Positions 8,375 through 17,513 of a stretch of DNA of 64,000 bases are shown one piece after another. Under the pieces are notes generated by a model. The model did no database searches. It was not told the origin of the DNA and saw only the letters and a list, made by a program, of their open reading frames with translations. Source of the DNA: Ruegeria sp. HKCCD4315 (GTDB taxonomy: Bacteria; Pseudomonadota; Alphaproteobacteria; Rhodobacterales; Rhodobacteraceae); the NCBI RefSeq assembly GCF_013112245.1, contig NZ_WVRN01000001.1, positions 1,368,501 to 1,432,500 of the forward strand. Direction: 5' to 3'. The translations under genes and the position numbers were made by a program. Numbering within the stretch: position 1 is the first letter of the stretch; each line of letters begins with the position of its first letter.

Positions 8375-9054
8375 TCCATTTCGTCACTCTTATCTTCGAT
8401 TTTCAGGGGCTCTTCTTGTTTCTCAATTGAAAGTGATTGCTTTCTCTGCCCTCTGACTGCGTTGGCTAGTTGATCAATACGGTCAAAAGCGGGCTTTGCT
8501 TTTTTTCCAGCCGTTCCAAATGCGTCTCGGAGGTCTACAATTTTCCCTAACATTAGGTGGAAATTGCTTATCTCTTTGTCCACTTCGGACTGTACAGAGT
8601 TTATGGCGGAGAGAACCCTGCGCTTCTGATCTTTGTTCATCCAGTTGCTGTCATGAACTTCGGTTCTAAGCGCTCCAATTATTTCGTGTATTTTGTTGCG
8701 GTGTTCTCCGTCGAAAGCTATCGCCTCAGCGAACTCTTGGGTGGGATCATCATATTCGAGAGCTACTTGCGCTTCGATTCTCCTGCTCAGGATAAGTGTT
8801 TTCCATGGAGTGGCATACTCTTTGTAACGAGCACTGATATCCCGCATTTGGTCTTGTACATCACCTATTGGAGGAGCATCAGGATATTCTAGGTCAAAAC
8901 GTTTTGCCGCGTATCGGAAACGAGTGTCCGCTAGTAGAAAACCCGCATAGTAGTTTTCATTCCACGTTTCCGAGTTACTGTTTTCGCTTTCTTGCGCACG
9001 TGCTTTTTCAAATTCAGATATATGTGCTAGCAGCTTTTCAAAATCTTGGTTCAT
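8371..9054 (-). CDS. AT-rich orphan gene, soluble helical protein
   Basis: A 227-residue, charged, mostly helical soluble protein that I do not recognise. It has no signal peptide or membrane segment. The middle (about 120-190) looks like an extended helical bundle with the stretch KDQKRRVLSAINSVQSEVDKEI, and the last 30 residues are a lysine- and glutamate-rich tail. Four 60-base lines counted by eye gave 43-52% GC, against 65% for a line in mlaF next door, and codon use follows (many TTT, AAA and AGT). It overlaps the PqiA gene by 4 bases and ends 13 bases from mlaF, so it has been fitted into the lipid-transport operon. The composition points to recent transfer. Confidence 0.75.
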   Translation of the reverse strand: MNQDFEKLLAHISEFEKARAQESENSNSETWNENYYAGFLLADTRFRYAAKRFDLEYPDAPPIGDVQDQMRDISARYKEYATPWKTLILSRRIEAQVALEYDDPTQEFAEAIAFDGEHRNKIHEIIGALRTEVHDSNWMNKDQKRRVLSAINSVQSEVDKEISNFHLMLGKIVDLRDAFGTAGKKAKPAFDRIDQLANAVRGQRKQSLSIEKQEEPLKIEDKSDEME

Positions 9055-9067
9055 TTAACAATTCCTT

Positions 9068-9814
9068 TCACCGAACCGCCTCAATCGGCCCCTGTGCACT
9101 GCCACTAATGAACTGCTCGACATAAGGATCGCCCGAGGCATCCATCTGGCCGACCGGTCCGGTCCATTGGATGACACCTCCGTGCAGCATGGCGACGTTG
9201 TCGGCAATCGCGCGGACCGAGCTCATGTCGTGGGTGATGGTCATCGCGGTAGCGCCCATTTCGGTCACGATTTCACGGATCAGGTCGTTGATGACGCCGG
9301 ACATGATCGGATCGAGGCCGGTGGTGGGTTCGTCGAAAAAGATGATCTCGGGCTCGGCGGCGATGGCGCGGGCAAGGCCGACACGTTTTTGCATCCCGCC
9401 TGACAGCTCTGCCGGAAAGCGGTCGGCCACGTCGGATTTCAATCCTACGCGGCGCAGTTTTTCGATGGCGATTTCGCGCGCTTCTTCGGTCGGACGTTTC
9501 AGAGACCCACGCAGCAGGCGGAAGGCAACGTTTTGCCAGACGGTCAGTGAATCAAACAGCGCCGCCCCCTGAAACAGCATCCCGAACCGGGCCAGAAACG
9601 CGTCGCGGTCGCCTTTGCTGGCGTCTTTGCCGTCCACATAAATCATGCCGCTGTCGGGGTGGATCAGGCCAAGGATACATTTCAGCGCCACCGACTTACC
9701 GGTGCCCGACCCGCCGATGATGACCATCGAGGTGCCTTTTGGGATCTCAAGGTTAAGTCCTTGCAATACGTGGTTATCACCAAAGGCTTTATGTACGTTC
9801 TCCATCCGGATCAT
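9068..9814 (-). CDS. mlaF: Phospholipid ABC transporter ATPase MlaF
   Basis: This 248-residue ATP-binding subunit of an MCE-type transporter energises retrograde or anterograde phospholipid movement between the membranes. It shows Walker A (GGSGTGKSVALK, about 34-45), the ABC signature LSGGMQKR and Walker B IIFFDEPTTGLDP. The wording of the signature and switch regions (GMLFQGAALFDSLTVWQNVAF) is that of the MlaF/Ttg2A family. It overlaps mlaE by 4 bases and is the second gene of that pair. The substrate-binding MlaD and periplasmic MlaC genes are not in the window. Confidence 0.93.
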   Translation of the reverse strand: MIRMENVHKAFGDNHVLQGLNLEIPKGTSMVIIGGSGTGKSVALKCILGLIHPDSGMIYVDGKDASKGDRDAFLARFGMLFQGAALFDSLTVWQNVAFRLLRGSLKRPTEEAREIAIEKLRRVGLKSDVADRFPAELSGGMQKRVGLARAIAAEPEIIFFDEPTTGLDPIMSGVINDLIREIVTEMGATAMTITHDMSSVRAIADNVAMLHGGVIQWTGPVGQMDASGDPYVEQFISGSAQGPIEAVR

Positions 9815-10593
9815 AGCGAGAAGAATACCCCTGTGAGAACGAAATTTGCAGCCAGGATCAGCACGGCTGCGGCCTCGACCGAGCCTTTGGTGGCCCGACC
9901 AACGCCTTGTGCGCCGCGACCGGAATTCATGCCATAGTAACAGCCCATGATGGCCGCGATCAGGCCAAAGGCCGCGCCTTTGACCAGCGATGAGACGATG
10001 TCGCGGGTTTCAAGGAAATCCACGGTGTTTTTCAGATAAGCCGCCGGGTTGAAGCCCAGGTTTTGAGTGGCAACCGTGTAGCCTCCGGCAATGCCGATGA
10101 TGTCACCCACCGCGACCAGGGCGGGCACGGTAATCAGCGCGGCCAAGACGCGTGGGGCGGTCAGGTATTTCATTGGGTGGGTCGACAGCGTGACCAATGC
10201 GTCGATCTGTTCGGTCACTTTCATCGTGGCGATTTCGGCCGCGATGGATGAGGTCACGCGGGCGGCAATCATCAGGCCGACCAGCACCGGGCCAAGCTCT
10301 CGTACCATGCCAATGGCGACGATCTGAGGCACCACCGCTTCGGCGTTGAAACGCGCGCCGCCGGCGTAGATCTGCAACGCCAATGCGCCGCCGGTGAAGA
10401 TCGCGGTCAGGCCAACCACGGGCAGGGACAGCCAGCCGATGTTCAGCAGCGCCATTCCGAACTCGCGCGGATAGAAGGGCGGGCGCAGAATGTGCGAGAT
10501 GGCATCCAGCGCGAACAATGCAACACGGCCAAAGGCCGCAAACAGGCTTAGTACGGTGCGGCCCAGCCCCCCAAGCGCGGAAATTGGGTTCAT
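9811..10593 (-). CDS. mlaE: Phospholipid ABC transporter permease MlaE
   Basis: A 260-residue permease of the MlaE/YrbE family, the membrane partner of MlaF. Typical features are the amphipathic N-terminal segment, [22 protein letters not shown], the family motif [22 protein letters not shown] and the segment [14 protein letters not shown] that contacts the ATPase. The C-terminal half contains the helices around [19 protein letters not shown] and [25 protein letters not shown]. It overlaps alr upstream (4 bases) and mlaF downstream (4 bases), so alr-mlaE-mlaF are one transcript. Confidence 0.94.
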   Translation of the reverse strand: MNPISALGGLGRTVLSLFAAFGRVALFALDAISHILRPPFYPREFGMALLNIGWLSLPVVGLTAIFTGGALALQIYAGGARFNAEAVVPQIVAIGMVRELGPVLVGLMIAARVTSSIAAEIATMKVTEQIDALVTLSTHPMKYLTAPRVLAALITVPALVAVGDIIGIAGGYTVATQNLGFNPAAYLKNTVDFLETRDIVSSLVKGAAFGLIAAIMGCYYGMNSGRGAQGVGRATKGSVEAAAVLILAANFVLTGVFFSL

Positions 10594-11624
10594 TCCACAT
10601 AGCCCCGCGAATAGCGATTGCCCAAGGATGTCAGGATCTCATACCCAATCGTTCCGGCAGCTTCGGCCAGATCGTCGACGGTCTGATGGCCATTGAGAAT
10701 ACGCAGGCGTTCCGGGTCATGGGGCAGATCGGTCACGTCCACGGTGATCAGGTCCATCGAAATCCGACCGACCACCGGACAGGGCTGGTTTCCGGCAAAC
10801 GTGTCAATCCCACCACCGATGGCGCGATGCAGGCCATCCGCGTACCCAGCCGAAACGGTGGCGATCCGCGACGGGCGGCGCGCCACCCAGCTGTTGCCAT
10901 AGCCAACCGTTTCGCCGACCTCCAGTTTGCGCACCTGGATGACGGGCAGATCAACGGTGACAACCGGTTTGGCACCGGCAAAGGGCAGGCCACCGTAGAG
11001 ACCGATGCCCGGACGGCAGAAATCGAAATGGAACTCTGGCCCCAGAAATGAGCCTCCGGTCGCGGCCAGCGAACGCGGTGCGGTGACGCCTTCGGTCATC
11101 TCGCGAAAGGTCTTGAGTTGCTGCTGGTTCATCGGGTGATCCGGCTCGTCGGAACAGGCCAGATGAGACATGACCACCGCCGGGTTCAAAGCCTCGGCCT
11201 TTGGGCGCAGTTCCGCCCAGTCGGCGGGCTCCAGCCCCAGACGGTTCATGCCGCTGTCCAACTGAATGCCAAATGCGTGATCGGGCAGCGCTTGTTCATG
11301 GCGCTTAAACTGCTCAGCCGAGTTGATCAGGGGGGTCAGGTCGTGCGCGCGCAACAGATCTGTGTCGCCTTCCATATGCCCGGAAAAGACACTGATCATC
11401 GGGCCTGGACCCACGGCCTCGCGCACCACAGCACCTTCCTCGGCGGCGGCGACAAAGAACTTGCGAACGCCTTCTTCGGCCAGCGTGTCACTGACAGGCC
11501 CGGCCCCCAGCCCATAGGCATCGGCCTTGACCACGGCCCCGGTCTCAACCCCGGTCTTCGCATCAAGCGCCCGCCAGTTGCTGGCCAGCGCCTGAAGATT
11601 GATCGTCAAACGTGCAGTACTCAT
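10590..11624 (-). CDS. alr: Alanine racemase
   Basis: A PLP-dependent enzyme interconverting L- and D-alanine for peptidoglycan. The PLP lysine lies in [12 protein letters not shown] and the second catalytic base, a tyrosine, in the [11 protein letters not shown] region. The fold-type III barrel is followed by a C-terminal beta domain ending NRYSRGYVE. The start chosen is [13 protein letters not shown] (344 residues). An ATG four codons upstream (11636) is equally possible; longer versions add unconserved residues. It is the first gene of a 4-base-overlapping alr-mlaE-mlaF unit. dnaB, a frequent neighbour of alr, lies 2 kb away behind two other genes. Confidence 0.94.
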   Translation of the reverse strand: MSTARLTINLQALASNWRALDAKTGVETGAVVKADAYGLGAGPVSDTLAEEGVRKFFVAAAEEGAVVREAVGPGPMISVFSGHMEGDTDLLRAHDLTPLINSAEQFKRHEQALPDHAFGIQLDSGMNRLGLEPADWAELRPKAEALNPAVVMSHLACSDEPDHPMNQQQLKTFREMTEGVTAPRSLAATGGSFLGPEFHFDFCRPGIGLYGGLPFAGAKPVVTVDLPVIQVRKLEVGETVGYGNSWVARRPSRIATVSAGYADGLHRAIGGGIDTFAGNQPCPVVGRISMDLITVDVTDLPHDPERLRILNGHQTVDDLAEAAGTIGYEILTSLGNRYSRGYVE

Positions 11625-11864
11625 GGAACTGTTCATGACATTGCGCCGTCCAAGGTCAAGAGGGAATGGCGCATTTCCGTAACGTATTCCGTTGCCACGT
11701 TGCCGCAATCGACGAAAAGTGCCGAAAACCAAGAGATTTTTGCGGTTTGTCGCTGTACAGGACCGGTTTTGGGATTGTCTTCACATTGATGTTAAAACGA
11801 TCTTGAGAGTGTGATCGTTCCATCGCAATACACTCGGGACCGCAGCAGTAGGAGTACGCAAATT

Positions 11865-12404
11865 ATGGCGTTTTCGACGGGGCTAACACCGGATCCTTCT
11901 ACTTTGGTTCAGTTGTTTGCGGATGTTTTTTCAGCGTCCGAAGGAGAGGATGAAGGCGCGCTGATCGGCGCGTTTGTGCAAGACCTGATCGAAACCACCC
12001 CACCTGAGGATCTGGTCGTGTGCACAGCACATCGCCATCACGAGTTGCTGGGATGCGCCATCTTTTCTCGGGTCGTGTATCCACAGGATACGCGTTCTGT
12101 GTTCATTCTGTCGCCGATGGCCGTCACCACCGGCAGCCAGAAAACCGGTGTTGGCCAAGCGTTGATTTCCTACGGGCTGGACCAACTGCGGGCCTTAGGA
12201 GTGGATGTGGCTCTGACATACGGTGATCCTGGGTACTATTGTAAAACGGGGTTCAGGCAGATTACTGAGGACACTGCACAACCGCCGCTGTCGCTGAGCC
12301 ATCCGCATGGGTGGTTGGGGCAAGCGTTGAACGGTCGGGAACTGACGTCACTGACAGGCCCGTCGCATTGCGTGGCTGCGTTGAATAATCCAACGCTTTG
12401 GTGA
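11865..12404 (+). CDS. GNAT family N-acetyltransferase
   Basis: A 179-residue acetyltransferase of the GNAT fold. A strand pair (DLVVCTAHRHHELLGCAIFSR) is followed by the acetyl-CoA binding region LSPMAVTTGSQKTGVGQAL, which matches the V-x-x-x-x-Q/R-G-x-G-x-A motif A. YGDPGYYCKTGF near the end is the usual distal motif of YhbS-like members. The start at 11865 is preferred over one 18 codons upstream because aggag stands 11 bases before it. The substrate is unknown. The gene is divergent from alr with an intergenic space of about 240 bases and convergent with the Hint protein gene. Confidence 0.85.
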   Translation: MAFSTGLTPDPSTLVQLFADVFSASEGEDEGALIGAFVQDLIETTPPEDLVVCTAHRHHELLGCAIFSRVVYPQDTRSVFILSPMAVTTGSQKTGVGQALISYGLDQLRALGVDVALTYGDPGYYCKTGFRQITEDTAQPPLSLSHPHGWLGQALNGRELTSLTGPSHCVAALNNPTLW

Positions 12405-12441
12405 CCCGCAATAAGTTGAAGCCACGCAACGGGATTTGCCT

Positions 12442-13488
12442 TTAGATCAGAGGTTGATCAAGCATCGCCTTGCTGTTGCGTATGTGGCGGGCAACCAGTG
12501 TCTTTTGCCGCCGTCCGCTGGGGATGTGGCAGGCAGGTACCATTTCTTGATCGCTGATCAGGGACGGGAACAGCGTGAGCAGTTCCTGTTGCGCTTCTGG
12601 TGAAAGCGATTTCAACGCTTCTGGTCCAGTAAAAAGGCTTTCACTTGGCGCGCCTTCGGCAAACAGAACAACGTGACGGTCAAAAACGAGGTGATGATAG
12701 GTCACTTTGATCGCCAAATCGTCGACGTAGATTCCAGGCAATTCGGTCAATCGGATGGCCGAGATCAAAACGTCCCGCGTTGCAAACATCCGCTGCGCAA
12801 TAGCAGAGCGGACCAACATCCGATGTTGGCGCGATACAATCAGGTCACGGCGCGGTAAACCATGACCCAATGAACCAGCCATGATGCAGACCGGGTAGAG
12901 CTCTGGTTTCTTCAAAAGATCCGCGTGTCGCAGGGTTCGAGACAGGCGCATTCGTACCGCTTCCAGGGTGCCATCGGTCGTCATGACGCGCATTCCGGGT
13001 TCGATGTCCTGAACGTGGATCTCGCCCTGATCGGTCAGAATCAACGTGTCCGAGGTGAAACAAGGGGCGCCGGGACTTGGATTTGGATCCTGAACAAAAT
13101 TCACCCCATCGGTTGAGGACAACGAAGACGTATCATCCGTGCCATTGCTGCCGATCTGGGTTGAGGTCTGACCGTTGGCCGGACCCTGGGTGGCCGTTAC
13201 CTGCGCATCGAAAGACACAAAGCTGAGAACCGAACCGTTGTCGGACAATGAGACAGCGCCCAGTCGGTTGATACGGGCCGTGACCACGTAATAGTCGAAG
13301 CCGCCCACCGTCGTCATTGTCGCGGTGTCGACATCTGTGGAACTGCGCACTGTGCCATTTGAATTATAGACATCAACCTGAAGCCCGGTGACATCCGTTC
13401 CGGTCGGCACACGGACTTCAATGAAATCCCCGTCCGGCGCAAAATTCGGGCCGTTCCGATACCTGATTTCCGAGATGATCGCGGGCAA
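12442..13488 (-). CDS. Hint domain protein with N-terminal beta domain
   Basis: A 348-residue protein. Residues 1 to about 130 form a beta-rich domain resembling lamin-tail or adhesion modules (IISEIRYRNGPNFAPDGDFIEV). Residues 143 to about 290 are a Hint (hedgehog/intein) domain of the Hint_2 type: the nucleophile is Cys143 in APCFTSDTLILT, followed by the VQDIEPGMRVMTTDG strand and the LVSRQHRMLV and HHLVFDRHVVLFAEG blocks. Such proteins are abundant in Rhodobacteraceae and probably secreted or surface-bound, but no classical signal peptide is present. Whether the domain cleaves itself is unknown. No secretion gene lies nearby. Confidence 0.82.
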   Translation of the reverse strand: MPAIISEIRYRNGPNFAPDGDFIEVRVPTGTDVTGLQVDVYNSNGTVRSSTDVDTATMTTVGGFDYYVVTARINRLGAVSLSDNGSVLSFVSFDAQVTATQGPANGQTSTQIGSNGTDDTSSLSSTDGVNFVQDPNPSPGAPCFTSDTLILTDQGEIHVQDIEPGMRVMTTDGTLEAVRMRLSRTLRHADLLKKPELYPVCIMAGSLGHGLPRRDLIVSRQHRMLVRSAIAQRMFATRDVLISAIRLTELPGIYVDDLAIKVTYHHLVFDRHVVLFAEGAPSESLFTGPEALKSLSPEAQQELLTLFPSLISDQEMVPACHIPSGRRQKTLVARHIRNSKAMLDQPLI

Positions 13489-13609
13489 AACTCGGGGCCT
13501 CCGACCAGTATGAGCGTGCTGTGCAGGTTAACTTTATCTACCTTAACACAGCCTAAAACCTACGCCACCAGTTCGACCAGCGGCGTACCCATTGTCAGAA
13601 GCAGTGTGA

Positions 13610-15100
13610 TCAGTATCCCTCGATTTCGCCGCCCTGTTGCCAGGGTTTAACAAGATTGCCAAAGCGGGTGAATTGGGCTTCGAACGAAAGCTCGACCGTG
13701 CCGATCGGACCGTGGCGCTGTTTGCCGACGATGACCTCGGCCTTGCCGTGCAGGCGTTCCATGGCCTGCTTCCACTCTTCCATCTTTTCCAGCTCGTGAT
13801 CGCCGGGTTTTTCGCGTTCTTTGTAATACTCCTCGCGGAACACAAACATCACCACGTCGGCATCCTGTTCGATCGAGCCCGATTCCCGCAGGTCAGACAG
13901 CTGTGGGCGCTTATCGTCACGGTTTTCCACCTGACGGCTCAGCTGTGACAGCGCGATGACCGGGATGTTCAATTCCTTGGCGATGGCTTTCATGCCCATC
14001 GAAATTTCAGCAATCTCGTTTACCCGGTTGTCTGACATACCGCGGCAAAGCTGTAGATAGTCGATCACCAGTAGATCCAGCCCATGCGTCCGCTTCAACC
14101 GCCGCGCGCGGGCGGCAAGCTGTGATATTGGCAGGGCAGGTGTGTCGTCGATGAACAGGGGGCAAGCTTCCAGTTCCTTGGCTGCGTCCACGAAGCGGCG
14201 GAACTCGGCCTCGGTCATGTCGCCCTGACGGATCTTGTGGCTGGAAATCTCGGACGCTTCGGCCAGAACACGGCCCGCCAACTGCTCGGCGCTCATCTCA
14301 AGTGAGAAGAACCCGACCACACCACCGTCAATCGCGCCTTCTGATCCATCCGGCTTCTGTCCGCGTTTGTAGGCTTTGGCCACGTTGAACGCCACGTTCG
14401 TCGCCAGCGATGTTTTCCCCATCGACGGTCGTCCAGCCAGAATGATCAGGTCGGACGGGTGCAAGCCACCCAATTGCTTGTCCAAGTCGGCCAGACCGGT
14501 GGAAATCCCCGCCATGCCGCCACCACGCTGGTAGGCTTCATTGGTGACGTTGACGGCTTCTGTGACCGCCTTGAGGAAGGATTGAAAACCTTGTTCGGTC
14601 TGGCCCTGCTCGGATAGCTGATAGAGCTGCTGCTCGGCCTCGACGATTTGTTCTTTGGGCTCACTGCTGACTTCGACCCGCGCGGCCTTGTCCGAGATAT
14701 CGCGGCCAAGGCGTATCAACTCGCGCCGAATGGCGAGGTCGTAGATCATCTGGGCGTAGTCATGCACCGCGAAGGCACTGATCGAGGCCCCGGCCAGCTT
14801 GACCAGATAGGCCGGACCGCCCAATTCTTTCAGACCCTCATCTTCGCCCATGAACGACTTCAGTGTGACAGGTGAGGCCAGCGCGTTCTTGGCGATACGG
14901 GCGGCGGCGACTTCATAAATTCGGGCATGGACCGGATCATAGAAATGCTCGGCCCCGATGATCGAGGCGACCCGGTCATACAGATCGTTATTGGTCAGAA
15001 TCGCGCCCAACAATTGCTGCTCGGCCTCGATTGAATGCGGCATGGTTTCGGCATTCTGAATCTGCGCCGCTGCCTGCTCGATACTGCTGATCTCGTTCAT
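13610..15100 (-). CDS. dnaB: Replicative DNA helicase DnaB
   Basis: The hexameric helicase of the replication fork, loaded by DnaA/DnaC-type factors and interacting with primase. It has an N-terminal DnaB domain (about residues 15-120, starting MPHSIEAEQQLLGAIL) and a RecA-like C-terminal ATPase. The latter contains Walker A AGRPSMGKTSLA, Walker B LLVIDYLQLC, the arginine-finger region and the DLRESGSIEQDADVV motif diagnostic of DnaB. No intein is present. The length of 496 residues is usual. The 225 bases upstream contain several TTATCC-like motifs (see findings). Confidence 0.97.
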   Translation of the reverse strand: MNEISSIEQAAAQIQNAETMPHSIEAEQQLLGAILTNNDLYDRVASIIGAEHFYDPVHARIYEVAAARIAKNALASPVTLKSFMGEDEGLKELGGPAYLVKLAGASISAFAVHDYAQMIYDLAIRRELIRLGRDISDKAARVEVSSEPKEQIVEAEQQLYQLSEQGQTEQGFQSFLKAVTEAVNVTNEAYQRGGGMAGISTGLADLDKQLGGLHPSDLIILAGRPSMGKTSLATNVAFNVAKAYKRGQKPDGSEGAIDGGVVGFFSLEMSAEQLAGRVLAEASEISSHKIRQGDMTEAEFRRFVDAAKELEACPLFIDDTPALPISQLAARARRLKRTHGLDLLVIDYLQLCRGMSDNRVNEIAEISMGMKAIAKELNIPVIALSQLSRQVENRDDKRPQLSDLRESGSIEQDADVVMFVFREEYYKEREKPGDHELEKMEEWKQAMERLHGKAEVIVGKQRHGPIGTVELSFEAQFTRFGNLVKPWQQGGEIEGY

Positions 15101-15325
15101 CTTGTCCCCGCTGCCCGTTTGGGGGTTTTACACGCGAAACGCCACCGCAAGCTATCTGGAAATACCTGTGGCTAAGTTGGGGTAAAGCCTAGGGATAACT
15201 TTCCGAACCGTTTGGATACCTGCGTATGCGTAGCTTATTATGTATGAAATGAGGGAAAAGTCACCAGATATCGTGGCCCATGCCCCGATTCTTATGCACT
15301 TATCCCCAATTTGCCCACAAGAGGT

Positions 15326-16006
15326 TTACGTGGATTTATTGGCTTCTTGCCAGCCACGCGGATCGTTCAGGAACGCCTCAACACCGTCAAGTGTCTCTTG
15401 GTCAAAGGCTTTCTGCGCCTTGGCTTCGGCAAGAACATCCCACCATGTGCACAGCGAATGCAGCTTTACGCCGTGGTCGCCCAGCGTCTTTTCGGTTTCG
15501 GGGAAAATGCCATAGTAGAAAATCACCGCAGTATGCCCGCAGGTCGCGCCGGTTTCGCGGATAGCGTCCACAAAAGACAGCTTGCTGCCACCATCGGTGG
15601 TCAGGTCCTCGACCAGCAGCACACGCTCGCCTTCACTCATCGCGCCTTCGATGCGGGCGTTGCGACCATAGCCTTTGGGTTTCTTGCGCACATAGGTCAT
15701 CGGCAGCGCCATGCGCTCGGCCACCATGGCGGCAAAGGGGATGCCTGCCGTCTCGCCGCCTGCGATGTTGTCGAACGCTTCGAACCCGGCATCGCGCATC
15801 ACTGTGACGGTCAGGAAATCCATCAAGGTCGACCGGATACGCGGGTACGAGATCAGCTTGCGACAGTCGATGTAAGTCGGGCTGGGCAGTCCGCTGGCCA
15901 GAGTGAAGGGCTCGCGCGCATTGAAATGAACGGCCTTGATCTCCAGCAGCATCCGCGCGGTCAGGCGGGCGATTTCGGTGCTGTCGGGAAAGGAGCTGGG
16001 GATCAT
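15326..16006 (-). CDS. pyrE: Orotate phosphoribosyltransferase
   Basis: This enzyme converts orotate and PRPP to orotidine 5-phosphate in pyrimidine synthesis. The 226-residue protein starts [14 protein letters not shown]. It carries the PRPP-binding loop [15 protein letters not shown] and a family-specific [14 protein letters not shown] loop holding the catalytic lysines. The open frame continues far upstream without a stop, but that part is antisense to amtB and unlike any family. It lies between dnaB and the amtB terminator, all on the minus strand. Confidence 0.94.
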   Translation of the reverse strand: MIPSSFPDSTEIARLTARMLLEIKAVHFNAREPFTLASGLPSPTYIDCRKLISYPRIRSTLMDFLTVTVMRDAGFEAFDNIAGGETAGIPFAAMVAERMALPMTYVRKKPKGYGRNARIEGAMSEGERVLLVEDLTTDGGSKLSFVDAIRETGATCGHTAVIFYYGIFPETEKTLGDHGVKLHSLCTWWDVLAEAKAQKAFDQETLDGVEAFLNDPRGWQEANKST

Positions 16007-16085
16007 GGCGCAAACCTCGGGGCTGAATACACGTTGCGGGCTGATAGCCCGAGCGCTGGCCCAGAGTCGAGAGGGTCGCAAAAGA

Positions 16086-16114
16086 AAAGCGGACCCCCAA
16101 GAGGTCCGCTTTTC
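16086..16114 (-). terminator. Terminator between amtB and pyrE
   Basis: An 11-bp perfect stem (16086-16096 with 16104-16114) and a 7-base loop. Its A/T-rich base makes a T run on the minus strand (16089-16086 and beyond). It lies 30 bases after the amtB stop codon. Confidence 0.85.
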
Positions 16115-16143
16115 GCCCTTTCGGGCAGAGCGCCAAGGTGGGC

Positions 16144-17325
16144 TTAGCTGCTCATGTCGTAGGCGCGTTCCCCGTGTACCGAAAGATCGAGCCCATTTGT
16201 TTCGGTTTCGGCGTCTACGCGAAGCGGGGTGATAAGTGCAACCACCTTCACCAACACAATTGTGACAACTGCCGTAAAGGCACCCACGATCACAAGCCCG
16301 CCCAATTGCGCGGTCCAAGTGCCAAGGCCAAACGCAGCGATCATGATGGTGCCGAAAATGCCGCCGACGCCATGCACCGCAAAGACATCCAGTGTGTCGT
16401 CGATGTTCAGCTTGTTTCGGATGACACTGACGGCTTCCTGACACAGGACACCGGCGACCGCACCGATGATCAGCGCTTGTACCGGACCCACAAAGCCGGA
16501 TGCCGGGGTGATCGAGGCCAAACCGGCAATGGTTCCCGTGACCAGACCAACCATCGAAGCCTTGCCAAAGCGGATACGTTCCCACAGGGCCCAGGTCAGC
16601 GACGCGGTTGCGGCGGACAGATGCGTGACGGTCATGGCCATTGCGGCGCCACCGTCCGCGGCCAATTGCGAGCCACCGTTGAAACCGAACCAACCGACCC
16701 ACAGCATCGCTGCTCCGACCATGACATAGCCGGGGTTGTGCGGCGGTGTGGTGCGATTGCGACGGGGGCCAAGTATGACGGCGATGATCAAAGCGGCCAG
16801 ACCCGCGGTTTCATGGACAACGATTCCGCCCGCAAAGTCGCGTACACCGATCTCACCCAGAATACCGCCATCAGCCAGCATGCCGCCGCCCCAGATCCAA
16901 TGGACGACCGGCGCGTAACAGAGCAGCATCCAAAGGGCCGAAAAGGTCAGAACAAAGCCAAAGCCGACACGTTCGACATAAGCGCCAACGATCAAGGCCG
17001 GTGTGATGATCGCAAAGGTCATCTGAAAGGCGAAGAACAGGATCTCGGGCAGGGTACCCGCAAGGCTATCGGCATCCACACCGTTCAGGAACGCTTTGCC
17101 CAAACCACCCCAAATCCCGCTTTCTCCAGGGCCAAAGGCGATCGAGTAGCCCGCAACGAGCCACAGAATGCTCATCAAACAGGCGATTGAGAAGCAGTGC
17201 ATGAACACGCTGAGCACATTTCGGGCACGTACAAGCCCACCGTAGAACAGCGCAAGGCCCGGCAATGTCATGAAAAGGACCAGTGCGGTTGCAACGATGA
17301 TCCAGGCTGTATCGGCTCCATTCAT
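16144..17325 (-). CDS. amtB: Ammonium transporter
   Basis: A trimeric ammonium channel of the Amt/Rh family, 393 residues. Eleven membrane segments are expected; the N-terminus ([29 protein letters not shown]) carries the family signature FYGGLVR. The pore histidines are in [16 protein letters not shown] and [11 protein letters not shown]. It lacks the cleaved signal peptide of enterobacterial AmtB. A strong ribosome binding site (aaaggaga) precedes the ATG. The usual partner glnK is not adjacent; the gene upstream is pncC. Nitrogen control through the NtrBC system 2.5 kb away is likely by analogy, but no clear operator was recognised. Confidence 0.95.
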   Translation of the reverse strand: MNGADTAWIIVATALVLFMTLPGLALFYGGLVRARNVLSVFMHCFSIACLMSILWLVAGYSIAFGPGESGIWGGLGKAFLNGVDADSLAGTLPEILFFAFQMTFAIITPALIVGAYVERVGFGFVLTFSALWMLLCYAPVVHWIWGGGMLADGGILGEIGVRDFAGGIVVHETAGLAALIIAVILGPRRNRTTPPHNPGYVMVGAAMLWVGWFGFNGGSQLAADGGAAMAMTVTHLSAATASLTWALWERIRFGKASMVGLVTGTIAGLASITPASGFVGPVQALIIGAVAGVLCQEAVSVIRNKLNIDDTLDVFAVHGVGGIFGTIMIAAFGLGTWTAQLGGLVIVGAFTAVVTIVLVKVVALITPLRVDAETETNGLDLSVHGERAYDMSS

Positions 17326-17513
17326 GGGCCGCTCTCCTTTCCCCTGCGTTTGGTCAGGGGGCTGTTCGGCAGCTCTCCGGACCCGTGTGAGTGTGTGCGC
17401 AGCCTTGAAACCGAGGGGGAGTGAGGAAAAAAGAGGCAGACTTGCAAAAGGCGCTTAAAATGTCGCCTTTTGTTCAAGTGATGACATTTTTTGCATCTTT
17501 TGATGCGGTGCGC

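Noticed and set aside
16007..16702. A minus-strand open frame continuing upstream of pyrE into amtB
   Set aside because: It overlaps amtB on the same strand in another frame and has arginine-rich shadow composition; the pyrE family begins at 16006.
17326..17513. A possible -24/-12 (sigma-54) promoter for amtB
   Set aside because: No TGGCAC-N5-TTGC match was found on the minus strand, and NtrC here lacks the sigma-54 contact loop.
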